The notes under the pieces are model-generated. The model made no database searches. It saw only the letters and a program-made list of their open reading frames with translations, and was not told the origin of the DNA. The position numbers and the translations under genes are program-made. This document shows positions 7,905-14,919 of a stretch of DNA of 33,349 nt, one piece after another. Every line of letters starts with the position of its first letter. The stretch's first letter is position 1. The DNA is from Tychonema litorale BBK16 (GTDB lineage Bacteria; Cyanobacteriota; Cyanobacteriia; Cyanobacteriales; Microcoleaceae), in the NCBI RefSeq assembly GCF_021648855.1, contig NZ_JAKJHX010000004.1:45070-78418 (forward strand), written 5' to 3'.

Positions 7905-9170
7905 TTGTCTCAACCCCTCACTGCTTTAGAGTTCCCAGCAAACATCTGGAAGCTAAATAATGGTTTAACAGTCATTCACCAGCGCCTGGAGGCTACACCT
8001 GTGGTCGCACTAGACGTGTGGGTAAAGGCGGGTGCAACGCTGGAACCTGATTCGTGGTCGGGAATGGCTCACTTTCTTGAACATATGATATTTAAGGGGA
8101 CTGACGCGATCGCCCCAGTCGAATTTGACCAAATAATCGAAAATCGCGGCGGTGTGACTAATGCAGCGACAAGTCACGACTACGCCCATTTTTATGTCAC
8201 GGCGGCGGCCAATTATTTAGCGGAAACTACGCAGCCACTAGCAGAATTGCTGTTGCGGGCTTCGATTCCAGATTCAGAATTCGATCGCGAACGAGATGTC
8301 GTATTAGAAGAAATTCGCCAAGCCCAAGATGACCCCGATTGGCTAGGTTTCCAAGCAATGATGGAAACAGTTTACCAGCGCCATCCCTACAGGCGATCGG
8401 TATTGGGCACAGAAGAGTTGCTGATGTCGCTAACACCCCACGAAATGCGCTGTTTTCATCGATCGCACTATCAGCCAGAAAATATGACTGTGGTCATAGT
8501 TGGGGGAATTGAGGAAGCACAGGCGATGGATGTGACGGCGAAAGCTTTTGGGGAGTTTTCCGACAGGTGGGAATGTCCCAAGTTGCTAGCAGAAGCCGAA
8601 GCGCCAATGGTAGAAATTCGTCGTCAGGAACTCCATCTCCCCAGATTGGAACAAGCACGGCTGATGATGGCTTGGACGGGGCCGGGAGTTGAACAGTTGG
8701 AAAGTGCTTGTGGTTTAGATTTGTTGTCGGTGTTGCTGGCTGATGGGCGATCGTCTCGTTTGGTTCGGGAACTGCGGGAGGAACTACAATGGGTAGAGGC
8801 GATCGAGAGCTCTTTTTCGCTACAACGGGAATCGAGTTTATTTACGATAAGTGCTGTGTTGGAAGCGGAGGATGTTGAAAAGGTGGAAGCTCTGATTTGC
8901 GATCGGCTTTGGGAATTACAGTCTGAGCCAGTTTCTGAGGTAGAATTGCTTCGCTGTAAGCGTTTGCTGTGCAACGATTTTGCTTTCTCTATCGAAACCC
9001 CAGGACAACTGGCTGGTCTTTATGGATATTACAATACGATCGCCAAAGCTGAATTAGCCTTCAGTTATCCAACCAAAATTCAAGCATTGCAGTCACTAGA
9101 TATCCAGCGCTTAGCTCAAAAATATCTTTCTCCCAAACACTATGCGGCTGTGGTGTTAAAACCAATTTAG
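7905..9170 (+). CDS. M16 family zinc metallopeptidase, active subunit
   Basis: 421 aa, the usual length of an M16B subunit. The inverted zinc motif HxxEH is intact (HFLEH, His56, Glu59, His60), and the third ligand is Glu135 or Glu136 in VVLEEI, about 76 residues on. The N-terminal peptidase domain is about 10-190. The C-terminal half (about 200-421) carries the usual second-domain SSRLVRELRE segment. Relatives are the mitochondrial processing peptidase beta subunit and bacterial PqqL/YmxG-type proteins. The start is TTG 7905 because no in-frame ATG lies near and the homology begins right there (LEFPANIWKLNNGL). No clear ribosome-binding site is seen. The second subunit follows 64 bp downstream, so the pair is probably an operon forming a heterodimer. 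The substrate is unknown. Confidence 0.9.
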   Translation: MSQPLTALEFPANIWKLNNGLTVIHQRLEATPVVALDVWVKAGATLEPDSWSGMAHFLEHMIFKGTDAIAPVEFDQIIENRGGVTNAATSHDYAHFYVTAAANYLAETTQPLAELLLRASIPDSEFDRERDVVLEEIRQAQDDPDWLGFQAMMETVYQRHPYRRSVLGTEELLMSLTPHEMRCFHRSHYQPENMTVVIVGGIEEAQAMDVTAKAFGEFSDRWECPKLLAEAEAPMVEIRRQELHLPRLEQARLMMAWTGPGVEQLESACGLDLLSVLLADGRSSRLVRELREELQWVEAIESSFSLQRESSLFTISAVLEAEDVEKVEALICDRLWELQSEPVSEVELLRCKRLLCNDFAFSIETPGQLAGLYGYYNTIAKAELAFSYPTKIQALQSLDIQRLAQKYLSPKHYAAVVLKPI

Positions 9171-9209
9171 TCATTAGTCAGTAGTCAGTAGTCATTAGTC
9201 ATTAGTCAG
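9171..9209. repeat. Heptameric tandem repeat (TCATTAG/TCAGTAG), about 5.5 units
   Basis: Five units of TCATTAG or TCAGTAG plus a partial unit fill most of the 64-bp gap between the two M16 genes. The run starts at the first base after the stop codon of the upstream gene and ends 25 bases before the next ATG. Confidence 0.9.
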
Positions 9210-9234
9210 TTTCCTAATCCCATTAAAATTAAAA

Positions 9235-10503
9235 ATGAAAAACGAAATCCACCGCACAGTTTTAGACAATGGTATTGTTGTCTTGGCAGCAGAAAACCCA
9301 GCAGCAGATATTATTGCAGCTAGGATATTCCTACGGGCCGGTAGCCGTTGCGTACAGCCGGAACAAGCTGGATTGTGTCACTTGCTGTCGGCGGTAATGA
9401 CTAAAGGAACCGATCGCCTTTCTTCGCTAGAAATTGCCGAACGTGTAGAATCGGTGGGAGCAAGATTGGGTACTGATTCAACTTCAGACTATTTTTTAGT
9501 AAGTTTGAAGACGGTTTCAGCCGACTTTACGGATATTTTGGAGTTGGCGAGTGAGTTGATGCGATCGCCTACTTTCCCGGAAGCAGAAGTGGAACTAGAA
9601 CGGCGCATCGCTGTATCAGCAATTCGATCGCAAAAAGAACAACCATTTTCCATCGCCTTCGAGCAATTGCGCCAATCGATGTATCAGGATCATCCCTACG
9701 CTTTCTCTACTTTGGGCACGGAAGATACCATGTCCAAACTAACTAGAACCGAACTCGAACAATTTCACAAAACCTATTTCCGTCCCGATAATGTGGTTGT
9801 TTCTGTAGCTGGCAGAATATCGACTGAAGATGCGATCGCTCTAATTGATCGCATTTTTGGCGACTGGAAAGCTCCGGCAACACCGCTACCAACTTTAGCT
9901 TTACCCCCCATCATTGCCCACCCAGAATCAGCATTGAAGCCCCAAGAAACCCAGCAATCAGTGATTATGTTGGGCTACCTTGCACCAGCAGTAAAAGAGG
10001 CTGGCTATGCACCGCTGAAGTTACTAAATACTTATTTGGGTAACGGTTTGTCGAGTCGATTGTTTGTGGAATTGCGGGAAAAACGAGGTTTGGCTTACGA
10101 TGTTTCTTCGTTGTATGCGACGCGGTTAGATGCGGCGCAGTTTGTGGTGTATATGGGCACTGCGCCGGAAAATACGCAGACTGCTTTTGATGGATTGCGT
10201 ACAGAGGTCGATCGACTCGCCAGTCTGGAACTAAGTGACGAGGAATTGCAAGCTTGTAAGAGTAAAATACTTGGTCAATATGCTTTAGGAAAACAGACTA
10301 ATTCACAAATTGCTCAAGTTGTCGGCTGGTACGAAACTTTGGGATTGGGAATTAAATTTGATGAAGAGTTTCAAGCAGAAATTGCTCAGGTGACTGCTGC
10401 TGAAGCAAGGGATGCTGCTAGGAAATTTTTTGTAGAACCCTATGTTTCTTTGGTTGGCCCGGAGGCGGCGATTAAGGAGTTTGGCGCGGTGGCTGTTGGT
10501 TAA
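9235..10503 (+). CDS. M16 family peptidase homologue, zinc site missing (partner subunit)
   Basis: 422 aa and clearly homologous to the upstream protein, but the HxxEH motif is replaced by CHLLSAVM at about residues 46-53 and the expected Glu ligand region reads RRIAVSAIRSQ. It should therefore be catalytically inactive. The C-terminal domain is well kept, with the loop GNGLSSRLFVELREKRG typical of M16 partner subunits that help hold substrate. Active/inactive pairs are known in this family (processing peptidase beta/alpha; the Sphingomonas A1 peptidase pair). ATG 9235 is preceded by an A-rich stretch without a strong ribosome-binding site. The stop codon is followed at once by repeat sequence (10502 onward). 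Confidence 0.9.
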   Translation: MKNEIHRTVLDNGIVVLAAENPAADIIAARIFLRAGSRCVQPEQAGLCHLLSAVMTKGTDRLSSLEIAERVESVGARLGTDSTSDYFLVSLKTVSADFTDILELASELMRSPTFPEAEVELERRIAVSAIRSQKEQPFSIAFEQLRQSMYQDHPYAFSTLGTEDTMSKLTRTELEQFHKTYFRPDNVVVSVAGRISTEDAIALIDRIFGDWKAPATPLPTLALPPIIAHPESALKPQETQQSVIMLGYLAPAVKEAGYAPLKLLNTYLGNGLSSRLFVELREKRGLAYDVSSLYATRLDAAQFVVYMGTAPENTQTAFDGLRTEVDRLASLELSDEELQACKSKILGQYALGKQTNSQIAQVVGWYETLGLGIKFDEEFQAEIAQVTAAEARDAARKFFVEPYVSLVGPEAAIKEFGAVAVG

Positions 10504-10521
10504 GGAGACGGTGTAAGAGAT

Positions 10522-10553
10522 GATATCAATTCCGGTAACACCGGAATGATATA
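10522..10553. repeat. Short inverted repeat flanking hairpin copy 4
   Basis: GATATCAATTCCGGT followed by AACACCGGAATGATATAG: the sequence ATTCCGGT is mirrored by ACCGGAAT, and GATATC is mirrored less exactly by GATATAG. It resembles the left flank of the composite element (ATATCGTTTCCGG...) and abuts the hairpin at 10555. Confidence 0.6.
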
Positions 10554-10554
10554 G

Positions 10555-10616
10555 AGGAGACGGCAGTGCCGTTTCCCTACCCAAAATATTGTAGGGACAC
10601 GGCACTGCCGTCTCCT
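10555..10616. repeat. 62-bp double-hairpin repeat, copy 4
   Basis: Same inverted repeat as at 1033, 6436 and 7721 but with a shorter loop. Arms run AGGAGACGGCAGTGCCGT to CACTGCCGTCTCCT. It lies inside the open frame of the truncated gene at 10500-10811. A further fragment, AAGGAGACGG, is at 10502. Confidence 0.9.
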
Positions 10617-10819
10617 CATTTTGACTAAAGGAATGGATTGGGCTAAGTTGAGCTGAACCAAGTTGTCAGCTTTATCTGCTGGAATGCGTAAAGTCGATCG
10701 TTCAAAAAATTCATCTGTCAGCGGTGGAATATCTGAGTAGTCGATATTCTCTTCCGATCTTGATTCTAAGGCTTCCCAGTTAGTACCAGAGGTACTGTTC
10801 AAAAGGTACATAGTATTTC

Positions 10820-11080
10820 TTATGTTTGTGTCCGTGTTTCGGCTTGATGACGCAGGTTTCGAGCATATACTTGACTATCGGTGATATCAGGTCGTGAGTT
10901 GATGACTCCTTCGCTTTGCCAATAAGCAACAAGTTCGGCTCCAGTTTTAGGTGGGTTACTCAGAACTTTTCTGATCGATAAGACACGTAGGATATATTCA
11001 GATAAAGGTAGATTTAGTCTCAAGGCTTCAGTAGACAGTTGACTTTCTAACTCTGGTGGCAACTCTAATTGAATGTTCAT
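10820..11080 (-). CDS. Small antitoxin-like protein (VapB/ribbon-helix type)
   Basis: 86 aa starting at ATG 11080, MNIQLELPPELESQLS. A GAGG ribosome-binding site lies about 10 bases upstream. An upstream in-frame ATG at 11170 would add 30 residues of poor quality and is not preferred. The N-terminal strand IQLELPPELE followed by helices (STEALRLNLPLSEYILRVL) fits the short N-terminal beta-helix proteins found as antitoxins. The remainder (GAELVAYWQSEGVINSRPD, then ITDSQVYARNLR) is a conserved-looking cyanobacterial tail seen in small proteins that precede PIN toxins. The expected toxin gene is absent, and the next gene is the truncated frame starting at 10811. Function as an antitoxin is inferred. 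Confidence 0.65.
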   Translation of the reverse strand: MNIQLELPPELESQLSTEALRLNLPLSEYILRVLSIRKVLSNPPKTGAELVAYWQSEGVINSRPDITDSQVYARNLRHQAETRTQT

Positions 11081-11181
11081 GTCTGCGTTCCTCGTCGATC
11101 CAGATTCTCCATTAATCGTAGCTGATTTCCCGATCGTCCAAAATAATTCGACACAACAGCACAACCGCAAAAACCCGTGAA

Positions 11182-11206
11182 GCGAAGCTATCCCGTAGGG
11201 AATCGC
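11182..11206. repeat. Intergenic palindromic repeat (GCGAAGCTATCCCGTAGGGA...)
   Basis: The core GCGAAGCTATCCCGTAGGGA with AATCGC is an imperfect palindrome that recurs between genes in filamentous cyanobacteria (recognised by eye, not by search). It is followed by two copies of AATCGCACTTAA. Confidence 0.6.
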
Positions 11207-11240
11207 ACTTAAATCGCACTTAAATTGAACCTTTTCGGTT

Positions 11241-11277
11241 CCCGATCGGTCAAAATGAAGCAGACTCCCGATCGGTC
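11241..11277 (+). promoter_or_regulatory. Possible operator: direct repeat of palindromic CCCGATCGGTC
   Basis: CCCGATCGGTC occurs at 11241-11251 and again at 11267-11277, 26 bases apart, just ahead of the adaptor protein start at 11286. The core CCGATCGG is palindromic. A spacing of about two and a half helical turns next to an efflux operon could suit a regulator, but CGATCG-rich words are common in this genome, so this is weak. Confidence 0.25.
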
Positions 11278-11285
11278 TAACTTAT

Positions 11286-13103
11286 ATGTATTTCCTAAAG
11301 CACTTTCAGATTAAAAAAGGGCTGACTCCGTGGTTCATCGGGTTTCTTGCCGTCTCCCTCCTCGCCGGAGTCGGCTACACAGCTTACAGCCAACTCACAG
11401 TCAAATCGAAACGCGAAGGCAGACGCAAGGAAAAAACTGTTGCCGTGGAAAGGGTGAATTTGCCGATCGCAATTTCGGCAAATGGCACAATAGTACCGGA
11501 AAGAAGCGTTAACGTCAGTCCCAAAACTTCAGGAGTGCTCAAAAGTTTGCTTGTCAAGGAAGGAGACACCGTTAAAACAGGGCAGATTCTCGCCCAAATG
11601 GATGACTCCAATCTCCAAGGCCAACTTACCCAAAATCGGGGACAACTCGCCTCTGCTGAAGCCAATTTGCAAAAATTACTCAATGGTAATCGAGTCGAAG
11701 ATATTGCAGCAGCAAAGGCGCAATTAGCTGAACAACAAGCCAGTCTGGAAAAATTACTCAATGGTAATCGAACTCAGGATATTGCTGTCGCCCAAGCACA
11801 AGTAACTGAACAACAAGCGACTCTCCAAAAACTACTCAACGGGAATCGCAGTCAGGATATTGCAGCAGCAAAGGCGCAATTAGCTGAACAACAGGCGACT
11901 CTCCAAAAATTGCTCAAGGGTAATCGCCCCGAAGATATTGCCCAAGCGCAAGCTAAACTCAGGGATGCTGAATACGCCAAAAACCAAGCATCAGAAGACT
12001 TTCAACGTAATCAGGAACTTCACACAGATGGAGCGATCGCACTTCAAATATTGAATAATTCTCGCACGGCGCGCGATCGCGCTCAAACTCAAGTCAGGCA
12101 ATCTCAACAAGCTTTGGCTTTATTGCGATCGGGTGCGCGATCGGAAGATATCGCTGCTGCGCGGGCCGCCGTTGACCAAAAACAGCAAGCTTTGGCGCTA
12201 ATTCAAGCTGGTGCTCGGCCCGAAGATATCGCCGCTTCCGAAGCCGCAGTGGAACAAAAACGGCAAGCTTTGGCCGGAGTGCGATCGGGGGCGCGATCGG
12301 AAGACATCGCCGCTTCTGAGGCCGCTGTGGAGCAAAAACAGCAAGCTTTGGCACTAATTCAAGCTGGTGCTCGGCCCGAAGAAATTGCGATCGCCCGTGC
12401 TCAAGTTCTCTCCGCCCAAGGTAGTCTCCAAACCGTCCAAGCCTTAATTAACGATACGAAAATTCGGGCTCCTTTCAGCGGGATTGTTACTCGGAAATAT
12501 GCAGATCCGGGGGCTTTTGTGACTCCGACAACGGCTGGTAGTGCGGTGACATCGGCGACTTCTTCTTCGATTTTGTCCTTAGCTTCAAAAAATCAGGTTG
12601 TGGCTAATGTCGCCGAAAGCAATATTGCTCAAATCCGACTCGGCCAAAATGCTTCTATTCAAGCCGATGCTTATGCGGGACAGACTTTTAGCGGCAAAGT
12701 TAACCAAATTTCGCCTCAGTCGATCGTCCAGCAAAATGTTACCAGTTTTGAGGTGAAAACTTCGATTGTTAATGATGATAAAAAACTATTGCGATCGGGT
12801 ATGAATGTAAATGTGGAGTTTAAGGCGGGTGAATTGAAGGATGTTTTGGTTGTTCCGACTGCGGCAATTGTCCGCCAACAAAAGGAAACGGGGGTGTTTG
12901 TGACTGGTGGTGAGGATGGAAAGCCTTTGTTTATGCCGATTAAGACGGGGATGACGGTGGATGATAAGACGGAAGTGCGATCGGGTTTGAAGGGCAATGA
13001 ACAGGTTTTTATTAGTTTTCCTCCGGGATTGCGGCCGAAATCTCAAAGTCCAGCGGGGGGAATTCCGGGTTTGCAACCTGGTGGTGGAAGTCGTTTGCGT
13101 TAG
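11286..13103 (+). CDS. HlyD/MacA-type membrane fusion (periplasmic adaptor) protein with extended hairpin
   Basis: 605 aa, longer than the usual 370-450. A transmembrane segment at about 14-35 anchors it in the inner membrane. The first half of the lipoyl domain (VSPKTSGVLKSLLVKEGDTV) is near 77-96 and the second half (IRAPFSGIVTRKYADPG) near 395-412. Between them is a coiled-coil hairpin built from 26-residue repeats: four copies of LLNGNR..DIA-type on the way out and four of (RS/QA)GAR.EDIA-type on the way back. A beta-barrel and membrane-proximal domain follow, and the C-terminus is rich in Gly, Pro and Ser. It should link the downstream MacB-type permease to an outer-membrane TolC-like channel. 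Transported substrate is not indicated. Confidence 0.88.
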   Translation: MYFLKHFQIKKGLTPWFIGFLAVSLLAGVGYTAYSQLTVKSKREGRRKEKTVAVERVNLPIAISANGTIVPERSVNVSPKTSGVLKSLLVKEGDTVKTGQILAQMDDSNLQGQLTQNRGQLASAEANLQKLLNGNRVEDIAAAKAQLAEQQASLEKLLNGNRTQDIAVAQAQVTEQQATLQKLLNGNRSQDIAAAKAQLAEQQATLQKLLKGNRPEDIAQAQAKLRDAEYAKNQASEDFQRNQELHTDGAIALQILNNSRTARDRAQTQVRQSQQALALLRSGARSEDIAAARAAVDQKQQALALIQAGARPEDIAASEAAVEQKRQALAGVRSGARSEDIAASEAAVEQKQQALALIQAGARPEEIAIARAQVLSAQGSLQTVQALINDTKIRAPFSGIVTRKYADPGAFVTPTTAGSAVTSATSSSILSLASKNQVVANVAESNIAQIRLGQNASIQADAYAGQTFSGKVNQISPQSIVQQNVTSFEVKTSIVNDDKKLLRSGMNVNVEFKAGELKDVLVVPTAAIVRQQKETGVFVTGGEDGKPLFMPIKTGMTVDDKTEVRSGLKGNEQVFISFPPGLRPKSQSPAGGIPGLQPGGGSRLR

Positions 13104-13120
13104 GGTTTTGATTTTTTATT

Positions 13121-13204
13121 GAACCGCGAAGGCGCGAAGGGCGCGAAGGAAGAGGGAAGAAGGAAGAGGGAAGAGGGAAGAAGGAAGAAGGAAGAAGGAA
13201 GAAA
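13121..13204. repeat. GCGAAGG-type intergenic repeat plus GGAAGAA heptamer run
   Basis: AACCGCGAAGGCGCGAAGGG at 13121 matches 31275 onward, and is then followed by about eight heptamers of GAAGGAA or GAGGGAA type up to 13204. It lies between the adaptor and permease genes. Confidence 0.8.
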
Positions 13205-13218
13205 CTATTCCGAATACG

Positions 13219-13267
13219 CAATTACCAATTACCAATTACCAATTACCAATTACCAATTACCAATTAT
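13219..13267. repeat. CAATTAC heptamer repeat abutting the permease start codon
   Basis: Six perfect CAATTAC units and a seventh ending in T (49 bp). The next three bases are the ATG of the permease gene, so the whole position where a Shine-Dalgarno sequence would lie is made of repeat. Confidence 0.92.
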
Positions 13268-14533
13268 ATGAAATTAAAGACTCCCCCAGTTATTAACAAA
13301 ATCTCGAATGTTCAAATTGTATTCATGGCAACTGAGGCGCTGTGGAATAATAAATTGCGTACCAGTTTGACGATGCTGGGTGTAATTATTGGGATATCTT
13401 CGGTGATTGCGATTACTTCGGTGGGACAGGGGGTACAAAAGTCTACTGAGGAACAGTTGAAGGCTTTGGGTACTAATGTGCTGTTGGTTTTATCGGGTGC
13501 TTCGCGATCGGGTGGTGTGAGTCAGGGTAGCGGTTCTGCCTCTACTGTGACATGGGATGACGCTAGGGCGATCGGCAAACAAGCACCGGCAGTGAAGGCG
13601 ATTTCGGCTTTTTTGCAGCGCCAAGTGCAAGTTGTTTATGGTGGGCAAAATTCATCTACTTCTATATTGGGAACTGATTTAAATTATCCCGATGTCAAGA
13701 ATATTCAACCTCAAGCAGGACGGTTTTTTAATGAGGATGAATTGAATGCTGCTGAACCAGTAGTTGTCCTCGGTTCTAAGGTGCGAGATGAACTTTTTGG
13801 AGTCGGTGCTAATGCTCTATCGGCGGATGTTCGGATTCAGGGAGGGCGCTATAAAGTCATTGGAGTTATGGAAACCAAGGGGTCGGTAGGGGGTACAGAT
13901 CAGGACGATCGCGTGTATATTCCCCTCAAAAATATGTCGGCTCGAATTGTGGGGAGAAATTCTTTGGCTGGCATTGCCATCTCTGGTTTTTGGTTGCAAA
14001 CTACCGGGGAATCGGATTTAGCTGATGCTCAATTTCAAGTTGAAAATATCATGCGTTTGCGCCACAATATTTATCCGCCACAACCGGATGATTTTCGAGT
14101 GATTAATCAAGTTGATATTGTGAATACTTTCAGCAATGTGGTAGGTTTGTTTACTGTGATGGTAGTTGCGATCGCCGGAATTTCCCTAGTAGTTGGCGGC
14201 ATCGGTATTGCTAATATTATGTTGGTGTCTGTGGTGGAACGCACCAAGGAAATCGGGATTCGGAAAGCGGTAGGTGCTACTAATGCAGCTATTCTGATTC
14301 AGTTCATGGCTGAATCGGTTTTAGTTTCGACTGTGGGGGGTACGGCGGGTATTGTGTTGGGAATTGCGATCGCCTTTGGGGCCGCGACAACGTTTAGTTT
14401 TCCCTTTGTAATTTCAGTATGGTCGATCGCAGCCGGTTTTGGGCTATCCTTTACTGTAGGCTTATTGGCTGGAGTTCTACCGGCTCGGAATGCGGCTCGT
14501 TTAGATCCGATCGCAGCTTTGCGTAATGATTGA
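13268..14533 (+). CDS. MacB/FtsX-type ABC transporter permease
   Basis: 421 aa. It has the MacB architecture: one N-terminal transmembrane helix (about 33-54, LTMLGVIIGISSVIAIT), a large periplasmic MacB_PCD domain (about 58-275), then three transmembrane helices of the FtsX domain (about 290-315, 340-365 and 372-395), and the C-terminal PARNAARLDPIAALR motif that is a hallmark of these permeases. The segment ERTKEIGIRKAVGA between helices is the conserved coupling region facing the ATPase. The ATG at 13268 directly follows a CAATTAC repeat without a ribosome-binding site, and ATG 13325 (MATEALWNN) is an alternative. No ATP-binding protein gene is adjacent, so the ATPase must be encoded elsewhere. 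Confidence 0.9.
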   Translation: MKLKTPPVINKISNVQIVFMATEALWNNKLRTSLTMLGVIIGISSVIAITSVGQGVQKSTEEQLKALGTNVLLVLSGASRSGGVSQGSGSASTVTWDDARAIGKQAPAVKAISAFLQRQVQVVYGGQNSSTSILGTDLNYPDVKNIQPQAGRFFNEDELNAAEPVVVLGSKVRDELFGVGANALSADVRIQGGRYKVIGVMETKGSVGGTDQDDRVYIPLKNMSARIVGRNSLAGIAISGFWLQTTGESDLADAQFQVENIMRLRHNIYPPQPDDFRVINQVDIVNTFSNVVGLFTVMVVAIAGISLVVGGIGIANIMLVSVVERTKEIGIRKAVGATNAAILIQFMAESVLVSTVGGTAGIVLGIAIAFGAATTFSFPFVISVWSIAAGFGLSFTVGLLAGVLPARNAARLDPIAALRND

Positions 14534-14573
14534 AGTTAAGTAATTAAGTGCCATCACTGGACTCTAATAGTTG

Positions 14574-14579
14574 TATAAT
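14574..14579 (+). promoter_or_regulatory. Putative -10 element TATAAT
   Basis: Perfect TATAAT preceded by TG, 34 bases before the start of the 101-aa gene. The -35 region at the expected distance (around 14551) is poor, so this would be a weak or regulated promoter. Confidence 0.35.
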
Positions 14580-14613
14580 AGACAAACTAGCCAAACGCAA
14601 AAAGTGAAAACCT

Positions 14614-14919
14614 ATGTCACAGGCAATCCTTAACCAAATTGTCACTCAGCTTGAAATGCTGGAAATTTTAGAGTTAAAAGAACTAAAAAGTGCGATCGGG
14701 AAATATCTGGCTGACAAACAGCAAGCGACTCAACAAAATCAAACTCAAAAATCTGCTAATAAAAAGCAATTATTTCGGGAGTGGGATGCTATTTCTGATG
14801 AGGAAGCTGCGTTACTAAAATCTGAGTTTGCCACCGAGGATTTAGCTTTTGCAGAAGTCGCCTTAAGCCTCTTGCCCATCAATTTATACGAAAAAAACTT
14901 GGATGAACAATCAACCTAA
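14614..14919 (+). CDS. Small hypothetical protein
   Basis: 101 aa, charged and helical, with no transmembrane segment. The first half (about 5-35) is an amphipathic helix rich in Leu and Glu (ILNQIVTQLEMLEILELKEL). A Gln/Asn/Lys-rich linker follows, then an acidic helix (WDAISDEEAALLKSEF, then ATEDLAFAEVAL). The end (SLLPINLYEKNLDEQST) has a different character. Small acidic proteins of this kind in cyanobacteria are often antitoxins, but no toxin is next to it. The last 17 bases overlap the start of the methyltransferase gene, so the two may be translated in a coupled way. A TATAAT box lies upstream. Function unknown. Confidence 0.6.
   Translation: MSQAILNQIVTQLEMLEILELKELKSAIGKYLADKQQATQQNQTQKSANKKQLFREWDAISDEEAALLKSEFATEDLAFAEVALSLLPINLYEKNLDEQST

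Larger units (their letters stand above)
10500..10811 (-). pseudogene. Truncated toxin-antitoxin-like gene running into hairpin repeat
   Basis: An open frame of 103 codons starts at ATG 10811, but only about the first 55-64 residues look like protein (TNWEALESRSEENIDYSD and IPPLTDEFFERSTLRIPA). That portion resembles the BrnA-like antitoxin family often found in cyanobacteria. From about residue 65 the frame reads through the hairpin repeat at 10555-10616, giving MRRRQCRVP... and then GKRHCRLL, which are typical translations of that repeat. The natural 3' end is therefore lost. The first four residues, MYLL, are also reminiscent of the start of a PIN-domain toxin, so the 5' end might be chimeric (speculative). 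It lies 8 bases downstream of another antitoxin-like gene. Confidence 0.55.

Noticed and set aside
12094..12354. Reverse open frame of 86 codons with repeated peptide
   Set aside because: Its repetitiveness comes from the 26-residue repeats of the adaptor gene on the plus strand.
13219..13267. CAATTAC direct repeats as a CRISPR-like array
   Set aside because: Units are 7 bp with no unique spacers, so this is a short tandem repeat.
14614..14919. Frameshifted antitoxin at the C-terminus of the 101-aa protein
   Set aside because: The tail changes character near residue 84, but without homologues a frameshift cannot be told from natural sequence.
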